The notes: generated from the letters alone by a model not told the origin. DNA of 64,000 nt from RI-153 sp041391225 (GCA_041391225.1 JAWKOL010000003.1:248001-312000), one strand, 5' to 3'; shown: positions 31,161 through 40,633, counted from the first letter of the stretch. Translations and numbers: made by a program.

Positions 31161-31250
31161 TTAATGCGTAATGCGTGATGCGTAACACAGAAAGGGACGC
31201 TCCAGACGTATGCTCTATCGAATCCCGAATCACGCATTACGAATTACGCG
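31161..31250. repeat. Palindromic repeat family B, copy 3
   Basis: 'ttaatgcgtaatgcgtgatg' opposes 'atcacgcattacgaattacg' around a ~42-bp unique core, in the nuoL-nuoM gap. Confidence 0.85.
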
Positions 31251-31287
31251 ATAGACAGATGGAAATCCACTGAGGACCTGTGACTCA

Positions 31288-32783
31288 ATGAACTACTTAC
31301 TTTCGATTATCACTTTCCTGCCGCTGCTCCGTGCGGTGATTGACGCTCTTTGTCCCCGGTGACGGGACGAAGAAGCTGGCTGCGCTGGCCACGTCGGTGG
31401 TGACCTTCCTGGTGAGCTTGCTGCTTCTCACCGGCTGGCAGAATACGGCCGGGATGCAGTTCATGGAAGAGTTCGCCTGGATGCCCGATTTCGACATCTA
31501 CTACCGCATGGGCGTAGACGGGATCAGTCTGTGGCTGGTGCTGCTCACCACCTTCCTCATGATCATCGCCGTGGCCTTCTCGAACCAGCACATCAAGGAA
31601 AACGTGGGCGGCTACATGGCCCTGATGCTGATGATGGAAACCGCCACCATCGGCGTCTTCATGGCGCTGGATCTGGTGCTTTCTATGTCTTCTGGGAGTT
31701 CAGCCTGATCCCGATGTACTTCCTCATCGGCAGAGTAAATTCAGGCAGAACCGCATCTACGCCGCAGTGAAAGTTCTTCCTCTACACGCTGGCCGGATCC
31801 ACGCTGATGCTGGTGGCGATTTTGGCCGTCTACTTCCAGACGGAGTAGTTTCAACATACTGGGAGTTGCCTGCGCTGGCTTCGTCTTTGCCGGCGTGGTT
31901 GCAGCAGACAGCGTTCCTGGCTTTTGCGCTGGCCTTCGCCATCAAGGTGCCACTCTTCCCCTTCCACACCTGGTTGCCCGACGCCCACGTGCAAGCGCCC
32001 ACGGCTGGTTCGATTTTGCTGGCCGGTGTGCTGCTCAAACTGGGGACCTACGGCTTCGTGCGCTTCGCCATCCCATGTTCCCTGTAGCGGCGATGGACTA
32101 CGCGCCGCGATCTCGGTGCTGGCGGTGGTGGGTATCCTCTACGGCAGCTGGTGGCGCTGGTGCAGCACGACATCAAGTCCTTGGTTGCCTACAGTTCGGT
32201 GGCGCACATGGGCTTCGTGGTGCTGGGCATCTTCTCGTTGACCCAGCAGGGCGTGAGCGGCGCTGTGTTGCAGATGGTCAACCACGGCCTGAGCACAGGC
32301 GCACTCTTCCTCATGGTGGGTATGCTCTACGAACGCCGCCACACCGCGACCTGGCCGAATTCGGCGGGCTGTGGAAGAGCGTGCCAGTCTTCTCGTTCTT
32401 CTTCCTGGTGGTGGCGATGAGCAGCGCCGGATTGCCCGGGCCCGCGACTCGTCGACTGATCACCATCCTGCTGGGGACGTTCGCAACCAGCCCCGTTCCT
32501 GGCAGTGCTGGGGACAGCGGGCATCATCCTGGCGGCGTGGTACTTGCTGGTGGCCTTCCGCCGCGCTGGCCCAAGGACCGCTCACCAACCCGGCCAACGA
32601 GAAGGGCGTCCTCCCCGATTTGAAATGGAGCGAAATCAGTATGTTGGTGCCGCTGGTGTTGCTCTTCTTTGCGCTGGGGTTGTTCCCCAACTTGCTTTTG
32701 AACAAGAATTGACCCATCGGTGGCCGCCATCGACGCTGTCTACGATGCCACACCCGCTTGTCGTGCTAGAGGTAGAACACTAA
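31288..32783 (+). CDS. nuoM: NADH-quinone oxidoreductase subunit M (complete set, several frameshifts)
   Basis: ATG 31288: MNYLLSIITFLPLL, then MGVDGISLWLVLLTTFLM, MALDLVLFYVFWEFSLIPMYFLIG (frame change near 31690), FALAFAIKVPLFPFHTWLPDAHVQAP, VQHDIKSLVAYSSVAHMGFVVLGI and LVLLFFALGLFPNLL. The frame carrying VVLEVEH ends with TAA at 32781-32783, whose last base is the A of the nuoN ATG (TAATG). About seven indels lie between 31340 and 32720. Confidence 0.87.
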
Positions 32784-34226
32784 TGGATCTTTCGCTTCTG
32801 ACCCAAAACTGGACAGTTTCTCCTGCCCGAAATTGTCCTCAGTGTCGCCGTGTTGGTGGTGATGATGGTGGACGTTCTGCCGGGCCGCAGCACGAGCAGC
32901 AGCGGCGTGCTTTCGCTCATTGCCTTGGTGGGGATCGGCCTCTCGCTGATCACCACCGTGATCGTGTGGACGCAGCCCGACGCCGTCTACCTGGGCGGCG
33001 CCACCGCAGACAGCTTCGCCTTTGGCGTGCGGTTAGTCGTCCTCGTGGCGGCGGCGTTCGGCGTGCTGCTCAGCCAGAACTACATCGACCGCATCAGCAA
33101 GAACATCGGCGAATACTACGCGCTGATCCTGCTGGCCGCGGTGGGCATGATGCTGATGGGCAGCGCCATCGATCTCATCGTCATCTTCCTGGCGCTGGAG
33201 ATCTTCTCGCTGGCCGTCTACGTGCTCAGCGGCTTCTACCGAGACAACCCGCGCAGCACCGAAGCGGGCATGAAGTATTTCCTGCTCGGCGCGTTTGCCA
33301 GCAGCTTCTTCGTCTACGGTATGGCGCTGATCTACGGTGCAGGCGGCACCACCAATCTGCGCCTGCTGGCCGAATCGCTGCAATCGCCTGCAGCCAATCA
33401 ACTGCTGCTGCTGCCCGGCATGGCGCTGATCATCGTCGGCTTCGGTTTCAAAGTCAGCCTGGTCCCCTTCCACATGTGGACGCCCGACGTCTACCAGGGC
33501 GCGCCCACGCCGGTGACCGCCTTCATGAGCGTCGGCACCAAGACAGCCGCATTCGCCGCCTTCATTCGTGTCTTCACCGAAGCGCTGCCCGCCCAACAGG
33601 AGACGTGGGGCTGGATGCTGGCGGCGCTGGCCGTGGTCACGATGACGGTGGGCAACCTGGCAGCGCTGCGCCAACCCAGCGTGAAGCGTATGCTGGCCTA
33701 CTCCAGCGTGGCCCACGCCGGTTACCTGCTGGTGGCGCTGGTCCCCGCGTCGGCGGAAGGCGCGGGCGCGGCGCTCTTCTACGTCTTCGCCTACGCCTTC
33801 ATGAACATCGGCGCTTTCGCCGTCCTGATTGCGTTGGAGAAAGCCGGCGAAGGTGACGTCGACCAGGAACGCTTCAACGGCCTGGGCAGCCGTATGCCGT
33901 GGTTGGCGTTGGCGATGGCGATCTTCATGTTCAGCCTGTCGGGCATCCCGCCGCTGGCCGGCTTCTTCGGCAAGTTCTTCGTCTTCAAAGCCGCTGTGGA
34001 CGGTGGCTGGGCCTGGCTGGCCGTGGTGGGCATGGTCAACAGCGCCATCAGCGCCTACTACTACCTGCGTGTCGTCGTCTCCATGTACTTCAGCGAAGGC
34101 GAGCGCGTGGAACGTCAACAGTGGACGGGCCTCAACGTCAGCCTGGCTGTGGCCGCCATCGGCACCGTCGTCGTCGGCCTCTACCCGACGTTCTGGACGA
34201 ACCTGCTGATGCACCTGGGTGGGTGA
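32783..34226 (+). CDS. nuoN: NADH-quinone oxidoreductase subunit N (complete set, one frameshift near the start)
   Basis: ATG 32783 gives MDLSLLTQNWTV. One frame change near 32818 leads into LPEIVLSVAVLVVMMVDVLPG, and the rest (~455 residues) is clean. Antiporter-like landmarks: FLALEIFSLAVYVLSGFYR, GMKYFLLGAFASSFFVYG, FKVSLVPFHMWTPDVYQGAP, KRMLAYSSVAHAGYLL and GIPPLAGFFGKFFVFKAAV. It starts on the last base of the nuoM stop and is followed by a strong terminator, so it closes the operon. Confidence 0.93.
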
Positions 34227-34246
34227 ACGAAGGTTTTGGGGAATAG

Positions 34247-34280
34247 AAAAGCCGTGACGCTTGCGCGTCACGGCTTTTTT
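34247..34280 (+). terminator. Terminator of the complete nuo operon
   Basis: AAGCCGTGACGC (34249-34260) and GCGTCACGGCTT (34264-34275) form a perfect 12-bp stem with a 3-nt loop and a following T-run. It lies 22 bp after the nuoN stop. Confidence 0.95.
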
Positions 34281-34285
34281 GATTG

Positions 34286-34391
34286 AGCGTAATGCGTGAT
34301 TCGTAATGCGTAATGTCTCGATGAGGCTATGATCGCCAATTGGAAATTCGTTCGGTTAACACGACATTACGCATTACGAATTACGCTTCAC
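34286..34391. repeat. Palindromic repeat family B, copy 4
   Basis: 'gcgtaatgcgtgattcgtaa' and 'tgcgtaatgtc' oppose 'gacattacgcattacgaatt' and 'acgc', with a ~50-bp core. It sits between the convergent nuoN and aldo/keto reductase genes and overlaps neither. Confidence 0.85.
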
Positions 34392-34395
34392 GTCC

Positions 34396-35358
34396 CTACC
34401 ACGCATACGCCTCCGGCGCTTCGCCACCCGGCCCCGGCCAGATCTCGTCGAGGCGGGCCATCACCTCGTCGCTGAGATCGATTTCCACGGCGCGTGTGCT
34501 TTCTTCGAGTTGCTGCATCGTGCGCGGACCGATGATCGGCGCGGTGATCACCGGGTTCTTCAGCATCCAGGCCAGGGCGACGTCGGCGGGTTTTTCGCCC
34601 AGTTCGCCGCACAAAGACTCGTACTGCGCCAGGCGTTCGCGCACTTCGGGGAAGCGGCTTCGAGGCGTCCTTTGGCGCGTCGCCGCTGGCGTGTTCAGAA
34701 CCGGCGAGCAAGCCGCCGCCCAGCGGGCTGTAGGGGATCAGGCCCAGGCCGTATTCGCGGCAGGCCGGGATCACTTCCAGTTCGATCATGCGCATGTTGA
34801 GGCTGTATTTGCTCTGCTCCGAGACGAGTCCCATGAAGTTGCGCTTTTCGGCGGCGTGCTGCGCCTTGGCGATATGCAGCCCGGCAAAGTTGCTGCTCCC
34901 CACGTAGAGGACCTTCCCCTGTTGCACCAGCAACTCCATCGCCTGCCAGATCTCCTCCCACGGCGTCGACCGTTCCACGTGGTGCATCTGGTAGAGGTCG
35001 ATGTGATCGGTTTGCAGGCGGCGCAGGCTGTCTTCACAGGCTTTGCGGATGTGATAGGCCGACAGCCCCCGATCATTGACGCCCTCACCCATCGGCCCGT
35101 AGACCTTTGTCGCCAGCACAATCTTGTCGCGGCGGCTGGGATCTGCGCCGATCCAATTGCCGATGATCTCCTCTGTGTAGCCGTTGCGCACATCGCGCCC
35201 ATAGCGGTTGGCGGTATCGAAGAAGTGGATGCCCAGTTCCAGCGCCCGGTTCATAATGGCGTGGCTGTCTTCTTCGCTGGTGCGTGGCCGAAGTTCATCG
35301 TCCCCAGGCAGAGACGACTGACAGTGAGGCCGGTGCGGCCCAGTTTGGTGTATTGCAT
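34396..35358 (-). CDS. Aldo/keto reductase (frameshifted)
   Basis: ATG 35358 gives MQYTKLGRTGLTVSRLCLGTMNFG. A frame change near 35285 leads into ALELGIHFFDTANRYG, which holds the catalytic Asp and Tyr of AKRs, and DKIVLATKVYGPMG with the catalytic Lys. DHIDLYQMHHVE contains the active-site His. Another change near 34660 leads to the C-terminal NADPH-binding part (PADVALAWMLKNPVITAPIIGPRTMQQLEE). The product is a soluble (beta/alpha)8 NADPH-dependent oxidoreductase acting on aldehydes or sugars; the substrate cannot be told. It is 84 bp from the dehydratase gene in the same direction, so they may be co-transcribed. Confidence 0.85.
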
Positions 35359-35442
35359 CAGGATTCCTCCTTGTGGGGTAATGGAAATAGAAGAGGCGAG
35401 GTGCAACGCTGCATCCTCGCCTTCACCTCTTCGCTTCGTTCC

Positions 35443-36714
35443 TCAGCTCCAGAGTCGGTCGTGCGACCACTCTTTGTCCCACGCGTCGGTGGGCTGATCA
35501 AAGTAGATGGGATCGCGCGGATCGAGGTACTTGCGCATGGCTTCTTCGTTGATGTCGTCGAAGCCGAGGCCTGGCTTCTCGGGGACGTTGATGAAGCCGT
35601 CCTGGATCAGGGGTACATCGAGACCGACGACCAGTTCGTTCCACTCAGGATGATCGACCGAGTGGTTTTCCAGTACCAGGAAATTCTCCGTCGCCGCCGC
35701 GCAGTGGACGTTGGCCAGCGCCGAAATCGGCGAGCCGGCCATGTGCATCGCCATCGCAATACCGTAATCCTGCGCCATGTCGCCAATCTTTTTCGTCTCC
35801 AAAATGCCGCCCGACGAAGCCAGATCGGGGTGGATCACGTTGACGGCGTTCTTCTCCAGCAGCGGGATGAAGCCTTCTTTGAGGTAGATGTCCTCGCCGG
35901 TGCAGGTGGGCGTGTCCACGGCGCGGGTCAGTTCGGCCCACTGATCGGCGAACTGCCAGGGGATCATGTCCTCGTACCAGGCCAGGGTGTACTTGTCCAG
36001 CGCCTTGCCCAGGCGGATGCACGATTTGATGCCGATATGGCCGAAGTGATCCACTGCCAGCGGCACGTCGTAGCCTACCACGCTGCGCACGTCTTCAACG
36101 TACTGGCACAGGTGATCGATGCCCTTGTCGGTGATCTGGATGCCGGTGAACTGGTGCATGATGGTTCGGCTCTGGAGCATATCCGGGGGAGCGATCAGCG
36201 CGCCAGGTACGTCACGCAGCAATTGGATGCCCACGTCCATCTTGAGGAACTTGAATCCCTGCTCCACACGTCCCTTGAGGCGCTCACCCATCTCTTTGCC
36301 GTCGGGGACGGAGGGCGTGTCGGAGTAACAAAGGACCTTGTCGCGGAACTTGCCGCCGGCCAGCATGTACGCGGGGACGCCGTAGGCTTTGCCCGCCAGG
36401 TCCATGAGCGCCATTTCCACGCCACAGACGCCGCCCGCCTGCCGCGCATGGAAGCCGAACTGCTTGATCTTGCGGAAGATCTTGTCGATGTTGCAGGGGT
36501 TCTCGCCGATCAGGCGGCTCTTGAGCAGCAGCGCGTAGGTCTTGCTGGCGCCGTCGCGCACCTCGCCGTAGCCCGAAATGCCCTGATTTGTGTCGATGCG
36601 GAGCAACGTCACCCGCATGGGGATGCCCGCCAGATTGGCGATGCGTACGTCCGTAATACGCAGATCCGACGGCTTGGAATTGGTGTTGACCTTATCCAGT
36701 GTCTGTTCAGTCAT
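35443..36714 (-). CDS. Mandelate racemase / muconate lactonizing enzyme family protein (enolase superfamily)
   Basis: 423 residues and intact. The N-terminal capping domain includes RVTLLRIDTNQGISGYGEV. The barrel follows with a KxD-type catalytic Lys in FKFLKMDVG (near residue 180). Metal ligands are the Asp in PLAVDHFGH and the Glu residues in YEDMIPW and CTGEDIY. HMAGSPISALANVH lies on the seventh strand. Members of this group are usually sugar-acid dehydratases, which abstract the alpha proton of an acid sugar. No transporter is adjacent and the substrate is unknown. A 12-bp palindrome upstream (36785-36796) resembles the operator of the divergent MBL-TetR pair, so shared control is plausible. 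Confidence 0.88.
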   Translation of the reverse strand: MTEQTLDKVNTNSKPSDLRITDVRIANLAGIPMRVTLLRIDTNQGISGYGEVRDGASKTYALLLKSRLIGENPCNIDKIFRKIKQFGFHARQAGGVCGVEMALMDLAGKAYGVPAYMLAGGKFRDKVLCYSDTPSVPDGKEMGERLKGRVEQGFKFLKMDVGIQLLRDVPGALIAPPDMLQSRTIMHQFTGIQITDKGIDHLCQYVEDVRSVVGYDVPLAVDHFGHIGIKSCIRLGKALDKYTLAWYEDMIPWQFADQWAELTRAVDTPTCTGEDIYLKEGFIPLLEKNAVNVIHPDLASSGGILETKKIGDMAQDYGIAMAMHMAGSPISALANVHCAAATENFLVLENHSVDHPEWNELVVGLDVPLIQDGFINVPEKPGLGFDDINEEAMRKYLDPRDPIYFDQPTDAWDKEWSHDRLWS

Positions 36715-36784
36715 TTCTTTCTCTCTCGCTGACGTTTTCTGGTGAAGTAGCTGGGATAAAAATGGGGATTCGACCAGATGGTCA

Positions 36785-36796
36785 TAAACTAGTTTA
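36785..36796. promoter_or_regulatory. Palindromic operator candidate upstream of the dehydratase gene
   Basis: TAAACTAGTTTA is a perfect 12-bp palindrome. It shares the AGTTTA/TAAACT half-site with the palindrome at 36925 and sits 71 bp upstream of the dehydratase start. Confidence 0.5.
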
Positions 36797-36906
36797 GCTC
36801 AGGTGGGGGATTTAGACAATGAAGGGAGAAATGCGTGATTCGTGATTCGTGATTCGTGGTGCGTGGACAAGTAGAGATGATTGGTGGGGAATTGAGAAAT
36901 TGGGGG

Positions 36907-36950
36907 TTGACAAACTAACACAAATAGTTTATAAACTAATTACATTAGTT
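36907..36950 (+). promoter_or_regulatory. Promoter with overlapping TetR-type operator for the MBL-TetR pair
   Basis: TTGACA (36907-36912), 17-bp spacer, TATAAA (36930-36935). The -10 lies inside the perfect 14-bp palindrome TAGTTTATAAACTA (36925-36938). A second inverted pair, AACTAAT-TAC-ATTAGTT (36934-36950), overlaps it. This layout fits repression by the TetR protein encoded downstream. The preceding 36829-36862 is a half copy of repeat family B ('gattcgtgattcgtgattcg'). Confidence 0.65.
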
Positions 36951-36982
36951 TTTATCGAGCTTTTTTGAACAGGAGAGAAACC

Positions 36983-37705
36983 ATGAACGCCATGCAATCC
37001 CCCGAAGGCACTCAGTTTTCGGAACGATTCTACGGGCATAAGGTCACCCGTTTTTGGGTGATGAACACCTATCTTGTTGAAGAGGAGGACGGGCTGACAT
37101 TGATCGACGCCGGCATGTCGGGCAGCGCGGACTCGATCCTGGCGGCAGCGCAGCAGTTGGGACAGCCGATCCGCCGCATCCTCTTGACGCATGCCCACAC
37201 CGATCACGTCGGCTCGCTGGATGCGCTGGTGCAGCGGCTACCGGAAGTGGAATTCCTGTGCAGCGCGCAGACAGCCCGCTTCCTCAAAGAAGACTTTACT
37301 CTCGCGCCAGGGCAAGCCGATACGCCGCTCAAGGGCGGTTTCGTGCGCTGCACATCAACGCCGACCCGCACGATCCAGCCCGGCGATCAGGTCGGTTCGC
37401 TGCAAGTCATCGCCGCGCCGGGCCACTCGCCGGATCAGATCGCCTTCCTCGACACGCGCGACAGCACACTCTACGCCGGTGACGCCTTCCAGACGCAGGG
37501 CGGCATTGCCGTCTCCGGCGATGTGCGCTGGCGCTTTCCGCTCCCCGCCTGGGCCACGTGGGATAAGTCTACTGCGTTGGAGACGACGAAGAAGTTGGTC
37601 GATCTCAATCCATCGCGTCTGGCCGTAGGACATGGCCCGATGCTCGAAAATCCCGTTTCAGCGATGCGAGAAGCCATCGCGCGGGCAGAAAGGAACTTTC
37701 AATGA
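36983..37705 (+). CDS. MBL-fold metallo-hydrolase
   Basis: 240 residues from ATG 36983, with AGGAGAG 6 nt upstream; an in-frame TTG at 36965 is less likely. The metal-binding motif THAHTDHVG is at residues 69-77. Later ligands are the His in AAPGHSPDQIAF, the Asp in STLYAGDAF and a final His in LAVGHGPML. The enzyme is a soluble zinc hydrolase of the glyoxalase-II/lactonase-like group, substrate unknown. Its stop overlaps the TetR start by 4 bp (ATGA), so the two are translationally coupled. The pairing suggests the hydrolase acts on, or protects from, the regulator's ligand. Confidence 0.88.
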   Translation: MNAMQSPEGTQFSERFYGHKVTRFWVMNTYLVEEEDGLTLIDAGMSGSADSILAAAQQLGQPIRRILLTHAHTDHVGSLDALVQRLPEVEFLCSAQTARFLKEDFTLAPGQADTPLKGGFVRCTSTPTRTIQPGDQVGSLQVIAAPGHSPDQIAFLDTRDSTLYAGDAFQTQGGIAVSGDVRWRFPLPAWATWDKSTALETTKKLVDLNPSRLAVGHGPMLENPVSAMREAIARAERNFQ

Positions 37706-38283
37706 TCAAGCGCAGGACGTTGAACAAAGAAGCGGTGGTGCGCCGTGCAGTGGAAATGGTTAACGGCAGCAGTTCCCCAGAAAAGCTGTCGCTGGCCGAA
37801 CTGGCAGCATCGTTGGGCATCCGAACGCCATCGCTCTACAACCACATCAGTGGGCTGGATGGATTGCATCGCGAACTGCAACTCTACACCTGGCAACATC
37901 TAGGGCAGGCGATGCGCGAGGCGGCGGCGGGCAAAACTGGGCACAAGGCACTCTTCGAGCTGGCCTATGCCTACAGAGCCTTTGCCCAAGCCAATCCCGG
38001 CCTCTACCGCCTTGTTCTGGTCTCCTCCATCGAGGGTGAGGACGCTGAAGTGCAGGCTGCGGGCGGCGACATCCTCACCACGATCATGCTGGCCGTCAAT
38101 TCGTTGGGCATCGCCGAAGAGGACGCCATCCACATCGTGCGCGGCTTCCGTAGCCTGATCCACGGCTTCGTCTCACTAGAAAGCACACGCGGCTTCGCCA
38201 TGCCCTACGAGATCGAAAAGAGCTTCCACCGCGCCGTCACCGCGTATGTAGATGGCGCGCTTGCATCGGTCACGAATCAGTGA
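37702..38283 (+). CDS. TetR/AcrR family regulator with WHG-type C-terminal domain
   Basis: 193 residues. The N-terminal helix-turn-helix spans about residues 8-55: EAVVRRAVEMVN, then LSLAELAASLGIRTPSLYNHISGLDGLHREL. The C-terminal ligand domain contains IVRGFRSLIHGFVSLE, typical of the WHG group of TetR proteins. It overlaps the MBL gene by 4 bp. The promoter of the pair carries a 14-bp palindrome across the -10 box, so autorepression is the simplest model. A related palindrome lies before the divergent dehydratase gene. Confidence 0.9.
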   Translation: MIKRRTLNKEAVVRRAVEMVNGSSSPEKLSLAELAASLGIRTPSLYNHISGLDGLHRELQLYTWQHLGQAMREAAAGKTGHKALFELAYAYRAFAQANPGLYRLVLVSSIEGEDAEVQAAGGDILTTIMLAVNSLGIAEEDAIHIVRGFRSLIHGFVSLESTRGFAMPYEIEKSFHRAVTAYVDGALASVTNQ

Positions 38284-38412
38284 GTGTACCTGGCGGAACG
38301 ACTCTTGACTTTTCTGAGTCGATATCTTGCCCCCCTTACAATGAACGACCTGCTGGAGTTTGAGTTTTCGGAACCAAGGTAGTATTTTCTTGAGAAAGTC
38401 TCACCAATAGCA

Positions 38413-38451
38413 AAAGCCACCCTCTCGGTTTGGCGCCCCCTGGGTGGCTTT
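38413..38451. terminator. Hairpin terminator between convergent genes
   Basis: AAAGCCACCC (38413-38422) pairs with GGGTGGCTTT (38442-38451). It lies between the convergent TetR and UPF0175 genes and could serve either side. Only short T-runs flank it. Confidence 0.65.
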
Positions 38452-38501
38452 CACAAACTGCACTTTGACAAATCTTGACCAAAAGCAATGTTTAAAAGAA
38501 T

Positions 38502-38780
38502 CTACACTGCCTCGGACAACAATTCCATTTCGTCGGCAAACTCATCCTCCGACATGTCGTAGAATGCAATGCCCTGGCGTGAGGCAAAACGCACAAACTC
38601 CATACGCTCCATCTTAAGAAGTTCTGCCGCCTTCTCGCTGGAGATCTGACGACGCCGATAGAGTTCCAGGATGGCCAGCTCCTTGACGAAGTCGTCCAAT
38701 GGCCGGTTGTCCAGCAGACGCAGGGTATTGACCCACTCAGGTTCAAGTGTCACAATCGTGTTCCTCATATTCAACCTCAC
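38502..38780 (-). CDS. UPF0175 family protein (antitoxin-like)
   Basis: About 88-92 residues; ATG 38768 (MRNTIVTLEPEW) is as good a start as 38780. The family block is LAILELYRRRQISSEKAAELLKMERMEF, a helix-turn-helix-like segment, followed by an acidic tail. UPF0175 proteins often pair with PIN-like or DUF3368 toxins. Here the next gene on the same strand, 102 bp upstream, is a PIN protein that already has a Phd-type partner. It could be a solitary antitoxin or a third component. Confidence 0.75.
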   Translation of the reverse strand: MRLNMRNTIVTLEPEWVNTLRLLDNRPLDDFVKELAILELYRRRQISSEKAAELLKMERMEFVRFASRQGIAFYDMSEDEFADEMELLSEAV

Positions 38781-38882
38781 AACACAATGACGAACTCACA
38801 GCAGGAAGGAATTTCGCCCGCTGCACATGGTGCAGATCATACGGTAGCGCCATCTTAGGGGATGGACATTCTGCCGCGGGGA

Positions 38883-39293
38883 TCAAGAAGCGGCAGGATT
38901 GTAGATCGTCAGGTTGGGGATACGCTCAAATTCACGCACGTTGAATGTGACAACACCATAGTTCAGAGAACGCGCTGTAGCTGCGATCAACAGGTCGTGT
39001 GCGCCGATCTGCTCGCCCCGCTCTGCCAGTCCTGCCCACAGGACGGCATGGATACGCGCCACTTCGAGATCCACCGGGATCACGGGAAAAAGGCCAAGCA
39101 GATAGTCGACGAAGTTGGCTCGCTTATGGCGGATGGGGGCTTCTTTCGCTCGGTGTACACCGTGAAGCAGTTCACTGGCCGTAATTGCGGACATGGCCAG
39201 TGGATGGTCGGTTAGATCGGCGGTGATCTTGTCCAGCGAAATCCGCTCCCGTTCAACCGCAATGAGAACGGCGCTGTCGATCAGGAATCCCAT
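38883..39293 (-). CDS. vapC: PIN-domain ribonuclease toxin (VapC-like)
   Basis: 136 residues. Acidic PIN residues are visible: Asp-6 in MGFLIDSAVL, Glu in AMSAITASELLHGV, and Asp in IGAHDLLIAATA, with the final acidic region FNVREFERIPNL. VapC toxins cut RNA, usually initiator tRNA or rRNA. The gene overlaps its upstream neighbour, a Phd/YefM-type antitoxin, by 13 bp, the usual antitoxin-first, coupled arrangement. Confidence 0.9.
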   Translation of the reverse strand: MGFLIDSAVLIAVERERISLDKITADLTDHPLAMSAITASELLHGVHRAKEAPIRHKRANFVDYLLGLFPVIPVDLEVARIHAVLWAGLAERGEQIGAHDLLIAATARSLNYGVVTFNVREFERIPNLTIYNPAAS

Positions 39294-39556
39294 GCATTGG
39301 CCTCAGGCGACACCACCGCAGCCTTGGTCGCTTGCAGTTCTTCCTCCCACTCAGCGGCGTCATGCGGATCGAGGCGTGGACGATCTTGCCAGCGTTTTCG
39401 CCACTCTGCGCCGGTTAGGGGCGTACCCACGGCACTCAACTGTGCCACCACGGTTCCGCCCCGTGTGAGCAAATAGGATTGCCCCTGGTAGTAGACGCGG
39501 TTGATGACATCCGAAAAATTACGGGCTGCTTCGGTGACAGAGATGATTTCTGGCAT
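39281..39556 (-). CDS. Phd/YefM-type antitoxin
   Basis: 91 residues from ATG 39556 (MPEIISVTEAARNFSDVINRV). The N-terminus is a Phd/YefM DNA-binding fold, with SYLLTRGGTVVAQL as its central strand-helix. The disordered acidic C-terminus (DPHDAAEWEEELQA) should wrap the toxin. It overlaps the PIN gene by 13 bp. Autoregulation by the toxin-antitoxin complex is expected but no operator was identified. Confidence 0.85.
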   Translation of the reverse strand: MPEIISVTEAARNFSDVINRVYYQGQSYLLTRGGTVVAQLSAVGTPLTGAEWRKRWQDRPRLDPHDAAEWEEELQATKAAVVSPEANAWDS

Positions 39557-39702
39557 GTTGGCGATCCTTTCACATGCGAACACTCGGCTCTAACAAAACA
39601 CATGATAATCAGAAAATCAGATTCTTTCAACTCGATATCGCGTCTGCTATCGCTTTTCGTTAGACATGATGACTGTCGCCGCTCTCCCTCGCTAATTCCC
39701 TG

Positions 39703-40495
39703 TTACTTGACACTCAGACCAACCCGTCCTCCATCCACATGTAGCGTCGTCCCGGTGATGTACGACGCGTCGTCACTGAGGAGGAAGGCGATAGCGCCGG
39801 CAATCTCGCTGGGGCGGCCGAGTCGCTTCATCACACAAGATGCAATCGAGAGGGATTCCAACTCCGCCTTGCGCGCGGATGGGTCCGCGTGGCGACTGAA
39901 ATGCATCTCGGTGACGGTCCAGCCCGGCGCCACGGCGTTGACGCGGATGCCTGCGCCGGCGAATTCCTGGGCCATGGTCTTGGTGGCCGAGACGATGGCG
40001 GCCTTGATGGCGTCGTAGACCACCTGCCCTGGCCGCCCCACAAACCCTGCTTCGGATGATACATTGACGACGGATCCGCCTGTCTGCTGGAGCATCGGCA
40101 ACAGGTGCTGTGTCAACAATAGCCAGCCCCGAAAGCCGATCTTGCTTTCGATCTCCCAGTTGTTCAGCCAACCGCCGTCCTCGATCCTGCCGGGGCGGTG
40201 GATGGCTGCATTGTTGACGAGCATGTCCAGCTTCCCAAAACACCTCCGCCACGGCACGCGCCACCAACTTAATCGATTCATCATCAGCCAGATCCCGCAG
40301 GAAGATGGTCCGCCGCCTCCAGATACAATCTCATCGACGGTTTTCTGTCCCATTTCGGCGTTGTTGTCGACGACAATCACCTGTGCGCCTTCTGCAGCCA
40401 GCCGCTGCGCGGTGGCGGCCAATCCCCGACGCGCCGCCGGTGATCAGCGCCACTTGGCCGGTGAAGCGTTTCATATTGTGTAGGTTGACGGTCAT
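39703..40495 (-). CDS. Short-chain dehydrogenase/reductase (frameshifted)
   Basis: Start ATG 40495 (MTVNLHNMKRFTGQVALITGGASGIGR) has the Rossmann glycine motif TGGASGIG. A frame change near 40420 leads into AAEGAQVIVVDNNAEMGQ and another near 40290-40230 into KLDMLVNNAAI. Catalytic residues follow: Ser in VVNVSSEAG, Tyr and Lys in VVYDAIKAAI. The C-terminus has NAVAPGWT and the classical SDR end YITGTTLHVDGG. The substrate is unknown. Two indels break it, with the conserved core intact. Confidence 0.87.
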
Positions 40496-40599
40496 AGGTG
40501 GATCTCCTCTCGTCCAATAAGTGTGTCTACAAATCTTGCCGTTCCACTCTTTCCCATCGCAGGTACAATCGCACGTCGTCGCTGTGAAACATGAAGGTA

Positions 40600-40632
40600 C
40601 GTGTATCTTCGTGTGGCTTCGTGGATCATTCT
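40600..40632. repeat. Half copy of dispersed repeat family D
   Basis: 'cgtgtatcttcgtgtggctt' followed by 'cgtggatcattctc' matches the right arm of the 43518-43581 hairpin. The SBBP remnant starts exactly at its edge. Confidence 0.6.
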
Positions 40633-40633
40633 C

